Assembly (NCBI GenBank): GCA_945872615.1
Contig: CAMBZZ010000001.1
Coordinates: 216,366-280,365, forward strand
Origin: an uncultured Clostridia bacterium
GTDB lineage: Bacteria; Bacillota; Clostridia; Christensenellales; UBA3700
Length of the DNA: 64,000 nucleotides
Reading direction: 5' to 3'
This document shows, in pieces, positions 59,381-64,000 of the stretch (the stretch's first letter is position 1; each line of letters starts with the position of its first letter). The translations under genes were made by a program, and so were the position numbers. Under the pieces are notes generated by a model that ran no database searches, was not told the DNA's origin, and saw only the letters and a program-made list of their open reading frames with translations.

Positions 59381-60898
59381 TTAGAAGAGCTTCTTGAGGC
59401 GTTGCAGATACTCCTTCGACTCCTGCATATTCTCCTCTCCAAAGAGTTCAGAGAGATATTCGATAAGTCCGTCTACCTCGTCACGAATGTAACCCAAGTT
59501 GAGGGATTCGAACTTACGGAGAATCTTGTTACACAATACGTAGTCGATACCGTCGATTTCGGTGCCGCCGCAACCTACGTACACGGGCACGAATTCCTTT
59601 AGCTGCTTGACGATACGGTTACCGAAAGCCAAACGGAAGTGTTCGATAACGTAGTCGTCTAGGATATTGATTTTGTCAATAATTTCTTGACTTACCTTGT
59701 GTTCCTCTTGCGCCTTGTGGAAGAGGTCCTCGAGGTGGGTGTTGCTGATATAGAGTTTCTCGGTCAGAGGCGCGTCGAACGGCACACCTTTGGAGTTGAT
59801 GTTGATAGGAATAGCACGGTCGTAAACCTTATCGGAAATTGCAAACGTCGAGTCGTCGTTGTTTGCGGTGCCGATAAACCACATGTTTTCAGGGAGGGTA
59901 AATCTTCCTTTGACGATATGTTTAGGGTCGTTAGGCCAGCCCGAAGGGACGAGGTCGACGATCCAGTTGGCTCTGGACGGCATTTCCAAAATGGAAAGCA
60001 TTTCTGCGAAGTAGTACTCGACACGCGCGATGTTCATTTCGTCGAGAACGGTGAGGTAAATGTTGTGGTTCCACGTTGCCTCGTACATCTTTTTCAAAAC
60101 TTCGGTTTCGTTAAATCTCTTGGTAAATTCGTTGAAGTAACCGAACAACTCCGTTCTATCACGCCAAGACGGTTGCACGGAAGCGATAGTGGTCGGGTTG
60201 TCGAGGAATTGTCCTACGGCGTACGGCAAGGAAGTTTTACCGGTACCGGATATACCTTGAAGTATCAGCAATCTAGTCGTTGCAAAACCCGCAAAGAAAA
60301 GTCGAATTACGCGCTTTTCGTAGAAGAGTTTCATATTGGCGCACGCAAAGTTGCGGAATCTGTCGCACAAGCCCTCGAGCGTGATTTCGTCATCGTATTC
60401 GGGTGCTTGATAGTTTTCGTATATTTGGTCGATTTCGGTAAGTTTGTAGAAACGGCTCTCGCCCGTGCCTTCGCCCTCTTCCTTTTTCTCTCCGCCTTCG
60501 CCCTCTTCGTCGAAGTTGTAGTCGGTTTCGCCTACTGCGTTGAGACGCATACCGAGGATGCGGTCCTTCTCTTGAGTGAGCTTGACGATTTGTCTTTTGA
60601 GATTATGTATCTCGTCTATGAGGTCTTGGTTGGTGACTTTCATTCTCAACTTGCCCACGATACGGATAATACCCCAAACAACCAACCAAACTACGCCGAC
60701 AAGTACGACAACGACAAGCAAAGCGATGACGATAGCGCCTACCCATTCGCCTGCCGACCAAGTCGGACTGTACGTCTTGAATACGTCAAAATAATCGGGA
60801 AAGTTGAACATCTGGAATATACCGCCGAATATGCCGACGAATATTGCAGATAGTCCTTTCCACAAAACTCCTAAAAACGATTTGATAAAATCTAGCAT
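59381..60898 (-). CDS. Membrane-anchored McrB-like AAA+ ATPase
   Basis: 505 aa; N-terminal hydrophobic segments then LILQGISGTGKTSLPYAVGQFL, VQPSWRDRTELFGYFNEFTKRF, LDEMNIARVEYYFAEML, GTANNDDSTFAISDKVYDRA. Confidence 0.82.
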   Translation of the reverse strand: MLDFIKSFLGVLWKGLSAIFVGIFGGIFQMFNFPDYFDVFKTYSPTWSAGEWVGAIVIALLVVVVLVGVVWLVVWGIIRIVGKLRMKVTNQDLIDEIHNLKRQIVKLTQEKDRILGMRLNAVGETDYNFDEEGEGGEKKEEGEGTGESRFYKLTEIDQIYENYQAPEYDDEITLEGLCDRFRNFACANMKLFYEKRVIRLFFAGFATTRLLILQGISGTGKTSLPYAVGQFLDNPTTIASVQPSWRDRTELFGYFNEFTKRFNETEVLKKMYEATWNHNIYLTVLDEMNIARVEYYFAEMLSILEMPSRANWIVDLVPSGWPNDPKHIVKGRFTLPENMWFIGTANNDDSTFAISDKVYDRAIPININSKGVPFDAPLTEKLYISNTHLEDLFHKAQEEHKVSQEIIDKINILDDYVIEHFRLAFGNRIVKQLKEFVPVYVGCGGTEIDGIDYVLCNKILRKFESLNLGYIRDEVDGLIEYLSELFGEENMQESKEYLQRLKKLF

Positions 60899-60957
60899 AA
60901 TTTTCTTCCTTTTTGGTTGGCTGTGAGCCTATGTGAGAATTGGTTTGTTGCTTGTTT

Positions 60958-61007
60958 AGCCGTCCCTGTGCAAGGGAAGGGGGACCACGAAGTGGTGGAA
61001 GGGTTGT
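60958..61007 (+). repeat. R1b hairpin repeat, solo copy
   Basis: agccgtccctgtgcaagggaagggggaccacgaagtggtggaagggttgt. Confidence 0.9.
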
Positions 61008-61073
61008 CTCTCCCCCGTTTTTATATCAATATATATCCAGATAGTAGGCTCGTGCGCCCACCCTCTGCAAAAC

Positions 61074-61099
61074 GCTACTTCTCCCGCGGGAGAAGTAGC
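61074..61099. terminator. 26-bp perfect palindrome downstream of the TasA-like gene
   Basis: gctacttctcccgcgggagaagtagc. Confidence 0.55.
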
Positions 61100-61137
61100 C
61101 GTTAAGACGGTATAACTAGTTATTTAGATTAGATAGA

Positions 61138-61989
61138 TTAAGATTTGGTTACGCTTATGGTAGCTTTGAGGCTTGCACCTGCTGCGTAGTTGTCTGCCTT
61201 GTGTCCGTCAATCCAGATATATACGCCAATGGTGTACCATTCTGCAGAAGTGTTGTCAGCTGCTGCAAGAGTTGCGGTAGCCGTAGCACTTGTGTCACTG
61301 ACAAGGTTAAATCCGCTGTTAGAAGCCAAGTTGGTAGATGCTTTACCTGTAGCAGTAGTATCAAACTCTTGGTTAGAAGCAAGGTTATCCGATCCATCGG
61401 TCATTTGGTAGTTGAAGGTAGAGCCAACGAGAGTACCGCTTGCACCGCTAATACCTTTAGCATAAGTCATAACGATTTTGGTGTTGTTGACAGCATATTT
61501 GTCTTGGTCGGTTGCGATCTCATTGCTTGGAACTACGGTAGCGGTAAGAAGGATATTTTGAGATTCGGTAGAAGCGTTTCTAACTTGGAACTCTACGAAG
61601 ATGTAGTTGGTGTTTGCGGTAGCGTCGCCGTTAGAAATAAACTTAAGAACGTCACTATTATTCTTCTTCTTAGTTGCGCTGAAGAAAGATGCTGGCGTGT
61701 AAACAGCCGCGGTGTAAGATGCGCTGCTTGGTGCGGTAATAGCCGTAATATCGGTCTTAGGTGCTACTGGTGAAAGAGCAGAAGCGGTCAATGGGGTCAA
61801 AGTGTTGGTCCATTGTGCGCTAGCACCTGCCTCTCTTACTTCGATACCTGCGCTACCTGCATTGATGGTAAGCGTAGCTTCGGTGGTTACGGATTCGAAG
61901 CTTGAGAACCATGCGAAGGTTGCTGTACTAAGTGCTACAACTACTACTACGATCATAGCAATTGTGCTAAGTAACATACTTTTTTTCAT
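61138..61989 (-). CDS. TasA/camelysin-like secreted protein with SipW-type signal peptide (candidate major fibre subunit)
   Basis: MKKSMLLSTIAMIVVVVVALSTATFAWFSSFESV; AGGAG RBS upstream of ATG 61989; C-terminal YTIGVYIWIDGHKADNYAAGASLKATISVTKS. Confidence 0.75.
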   Translation of the reverse strand: MKKSMLLSTIAMIVVVVVALSTATFAWFSSFESVTTEATLTINAGSAGIEVREAGASAQWTNTLTPLTASALSPVAPKTDITAITAPSSASYTAAVYTPASFFSATKKKNNSDVLKFISNGDATANTNYIFVEFQVRNASTESQNILLTATVVPSNEIATDQDKYAVNNTKIVMTYAKGISGASGTLVGSTFNYQMTDGSDNLASNQEFDTTATGKASTNLASNSGFNLVSDTSATATATLAAADNTSAEWYTIGVYIWIDGHKADNYAAGASLKATISVTKS

Positions 61990-62087
61990 AATTTTTTCTC
62001 CTTTTTTTGTTTTTATAACATTTCGACTTTCGCCCACAGAGCAATGCTCTGCTACCGTCTATAGGCTAGGTCAAGTTGTTTCGAATT

Positions 62088-62137
62088 AGCCGTCCCTGTG
62101 CAAGGGAAGGGGGACCACGAAGTGGTGGAAGGGTTGT
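62088..62137 (+). repeat. R1b hairpin repeat, solo copy identical to 60958-61007
   Basis: 50/50 identity by eye. Confidence 0.9.
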
Positions 62138-62261
62138 TACCCTTTTACCAATTCTATACAGTACATAGTCGAGAGCAACGTTAGCAAATAACTAGCTATG
62201 TTGTTACCGATTTTGCCGTCCTTTCGTGTTCGGGAAGGGTGTCTCACACCATATTTGCTTC

Positions 62262-62345
62262 GTTATGCTTTGTCGAACTTGCGGTTGTGCTTAGTCACAT
62301 ACAAAGAGTATGCTCCTGTCGCCCAATCCTCGTTCTCCTCGCCTA
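62262..62345 (+). repeat. R3 dispersed repeat, copy 2
   Basis: gtcgaacttgcggttgtgcttagtcacatacaaagagtatgctcctgtcgcccaatcctcgttctcct. Confidence 0.7.
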
Positions 62346-62416
62346 ACTCGCACCTATGAAGTGAGAGGCGCGATTTGTTAGGCAGGTTTATAGGATGAGA
62401 TTGCCAATCCGTTTAG

Positions 62417-62912
62417 AGCCGCCCCTGTGCAAGGGGAGGGGGACCACGAAGTGGTGGAAGGGTTGTCCCCTATTTCCCTTCCTTGTCTATCTCTTCTATT
62501 CGCTTGACCACTAAGTCATCAATATACTCGCATAGAAAAGATAACGTTTTTCGTTGGATATAGTTGTTGGGTATTCGCAATACCAACAACCCGTATTGTT
62601 CCAAAAACTCTGTTCTTATCAAGTCTTTGGTAATATTTTGTTGTTCATAGTGCTGTGAGCCGTCTAGTTCTATTACCAATTTAGCCTCAGCACAATAGAA
62701 ATCTGCTATATAGTTGCCAAGCACTTTTTGTCTAACCCACTTGTGTTGGCTCTTGCTCAAAAATTCGTACCATAAGATTTTTTCTTGTTTGGTTTGATTT
62801 TTTCGCAATGTCTGCGACAGCTTGGTGAGTGATGCGTTATGCTTTCTTACTATCGCCATTTTACAACCCTTCCACCGCAGAGCTAGCCCCCTTCCCTTGC
62901 ACAGGGACGGCT
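62417..62912 (-). mobile_element. Putative DUF559 nuclease element B bounded by 50-bp inverted R1b repeats
   Basis: Left 62417-62466 and right 62863-62912 are inverted R1b copies; ORF 62470-62859 lies 3 nt from each repeat. Confidence 0.72.
62470..62859 (-). CDS. DUF559 (Vsr-like endonuclease fold) protein, copy B
   Basis: 129 aa; NQTKQEKILWYEFL...VRQKVLGNYIADFYCAEAKLVIELDGSQHYEQQN. Confidence 0.92.
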   Translation of the reverse strand: MAIVRKHNASLTKLSQTLRKNQTKQEKILWYEFLSKSQHKWVRQKVLGNYIADFYCAEAKLVIELDGSQHYEQQNITKDLIRTEFLEQYGLLVLRIPNNYIQRKTLSFLCEYIDDLVVKRIEEIDKEGK

Positions 62913-63593
62913 TTAGACTCCAACTATATTCGATAACTTTTTTCTCGGCTTGACTATCGCCGTGCCCGACAAGGTATTGATACCCAACTCGTAGAAGATA
63001 CTCAAATTGCTCTCGTCGTTGACGTTGGATACCGCCAACTTGATGTTTTGGGTGTCGGCAATATGTTTGACCATTGCCAATACGCCTTGGTTGCCCTGGT
63101 TGTAGTATCTATAGTCGAGCAAGAAATATTGCGCGGGATATTTGGTAAGCAATTCAATCGGCGCACGGGCTATGCCCTCTATCATTATCTTGGCGCCCTT
63201 GCGAATCAAAAAGTTGAGTCCCATCATTGCGTCCTTTTCGCCCATCTTCTCCAGCTGGTAGATGTCGAAGCACATAATGAGGTTGTCTGCTATGTAACCG
63301 CCAAGCCTCTGAATGTTACCTTCTTCGAGGAGACGGGAGGATAGTTTGTAGATAAACTCAACTTGTGGAAACTTGACCGCGTCTTTTTGGAATTGACCGA
63401 GAGCAATAAAATTAAGTGCTTCAATACGCTTGCTCGACTGTGCACCCACGGCGTATTGCCACGGATACAACTTGCCCAGCACTTCGTCTTCAAGCACTTG
63501 CCATACTTCTACATAGGCAAGAGAGGTCGTGCCTGTGTAAAACGGATTATAGAAATATGTTATCGGTTTGATAGCCGATTTCTTAACTGCCAT
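62913..63593 (-). CDS. Degenerate EAL-domain-like protein
   Basis: MAVKKSAIKPITYFYNPFYTGTTSLAYVEVW...QGVLAMVKHIADTQNIKLAVSNVNDESNLSIFYELGINTLSGTAIVKP resembles the EAL C-terminal half without canonical catalytic motifs; ATG 63593 with GGGGGA RBS. Confidence 0.5.
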   Translation of the reverse strand: MAVKKSAIKPITYFYNPFYTGTTSLAYVEVWQVLEDEVLGKLYPWQYAVGAQSSKRIEALNFIALGQFQKDAVKFPQVEFIYKLSSRLLEEGNIQRLGGYIADNLIMCFDIYQLEKMGEKDAMMGLNFLIRKGAKIMIEGIARAPIELLTKYPAQYFLLDYRYYNQGNQGVLAMVKHIADTQNIKLAVSNVNDESNLSIFYELGINTLSGTAIVKPRKKLSNIVGV

Positions 63594-63900
63594 AATGTCC
63601 CCCAATTCCAAAAATGACGTCCTAAATCATTTTCGCATTGTTATTTTAATACAATTTTAATGTTATGTCAATACCCTTTTTTTATTTTATGTCGCAAATT
63701 GCCATATTTTTAACGATTTTCGACGTTTTTTAGGAGATTTTTCGCCTCTTTTCGGCTAGTTTTTGAGTAGCCGTTTTGAGTGTTTTTGTCGATATGTATC
63801 GAGTTTTTTAAGATCAACGAGTGATTGTATTTTAGAAAGTTCAAATTTTGTTCAAGTCTGCGGCGAGTGCGTCATAAGAGCTGAATGGACATAGACACGT

Positions 63901-64000
63901 TGTCATTCAGAGGCTTGCGTGCAAGCCGTAGGAATCTCGTTCCTCTTGTCATTCCGAGCCGTTAGGCGTGGGAATCTCTTATATTGTTTGAGATTGCCAC
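63901..64000. repeat. R2 dispersed hairpin repeat cluster D (continues past the window)
   Basis: tgtcattcagaggcttgcgtgcaagccgtaggaatctc, then tgtcattccgagccgttaggcgtgggaatctc, then gagattgccac. Confidence 0.85.

Noticed and set aside
59687-60853. 388-aa plus-strand ORF
   Set aside because: Antisense of the AAA+ ATPase gene, which has clear motifs.
54498-60898. Interpretation as an ordinary McrBC type IV restriction system
   Set aside because: No nuclease domain seen in the McrC-like partner, AAA+ has N-terminal TM segments, and neighbours are SipW/TasA-type export genes; a divergent defence role cannot be excluded.

Overview
The 64 kb window looks like a Firmicutes/Clostridia-type chromosome; that assignment is inference from gene content. 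The first ~25 kb is mostly housekeeping: partial alaS, type III glutamine synthetase, two MacB-like ABC transporters, an SDR, a pgk-X-tpiA-gpmI glycolytic cluster, a GH27-like alpha-galactosidase, an Fe-alcohol dehydrogenase, an ECF sigma/anti-sigma/lipoprotein module, a pseudouridine synthase, an MGMT, a polysaccharide deacetylase, an amidase, a GH20 hexosaminidase, a nitroreductase and an ArsR regulator. From 26.3 to 63.6 kb every credible gene is on the minus strand and forms an unusual surface/export locus. It contains one 7,798-aa secreted repeat protein (beta-helix/GLUG modules plus a YDG/MBG array), several small proteins with SipW-type (TasA-like) signal peptides, two ER-type (SipW-like) signal peptidases with long charged tails, a membrane-anchored McrB-like AAA+ ATPase, and a nuclease-less DUF2357/McrC-like coiled-coil protein. 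Three small nuclease ORFs sit inside this locus (two DUF559, one GIY-YIG). Each is bracketed by inverted copies of a hairpin-forming dispersed repeat. The DUF559 and GIY-YIG genes use two different repeat families, and ORF-less copies of both families are scattered through the region. These nuclease-plus-hairpin-repeat elements and the SipW/TasA/McrBC-like locus are the two best candidates for undescribed biology. No rRNA, tRNA or CRISPR array was recognised. All calls come from reading the sequence; no database search was run.
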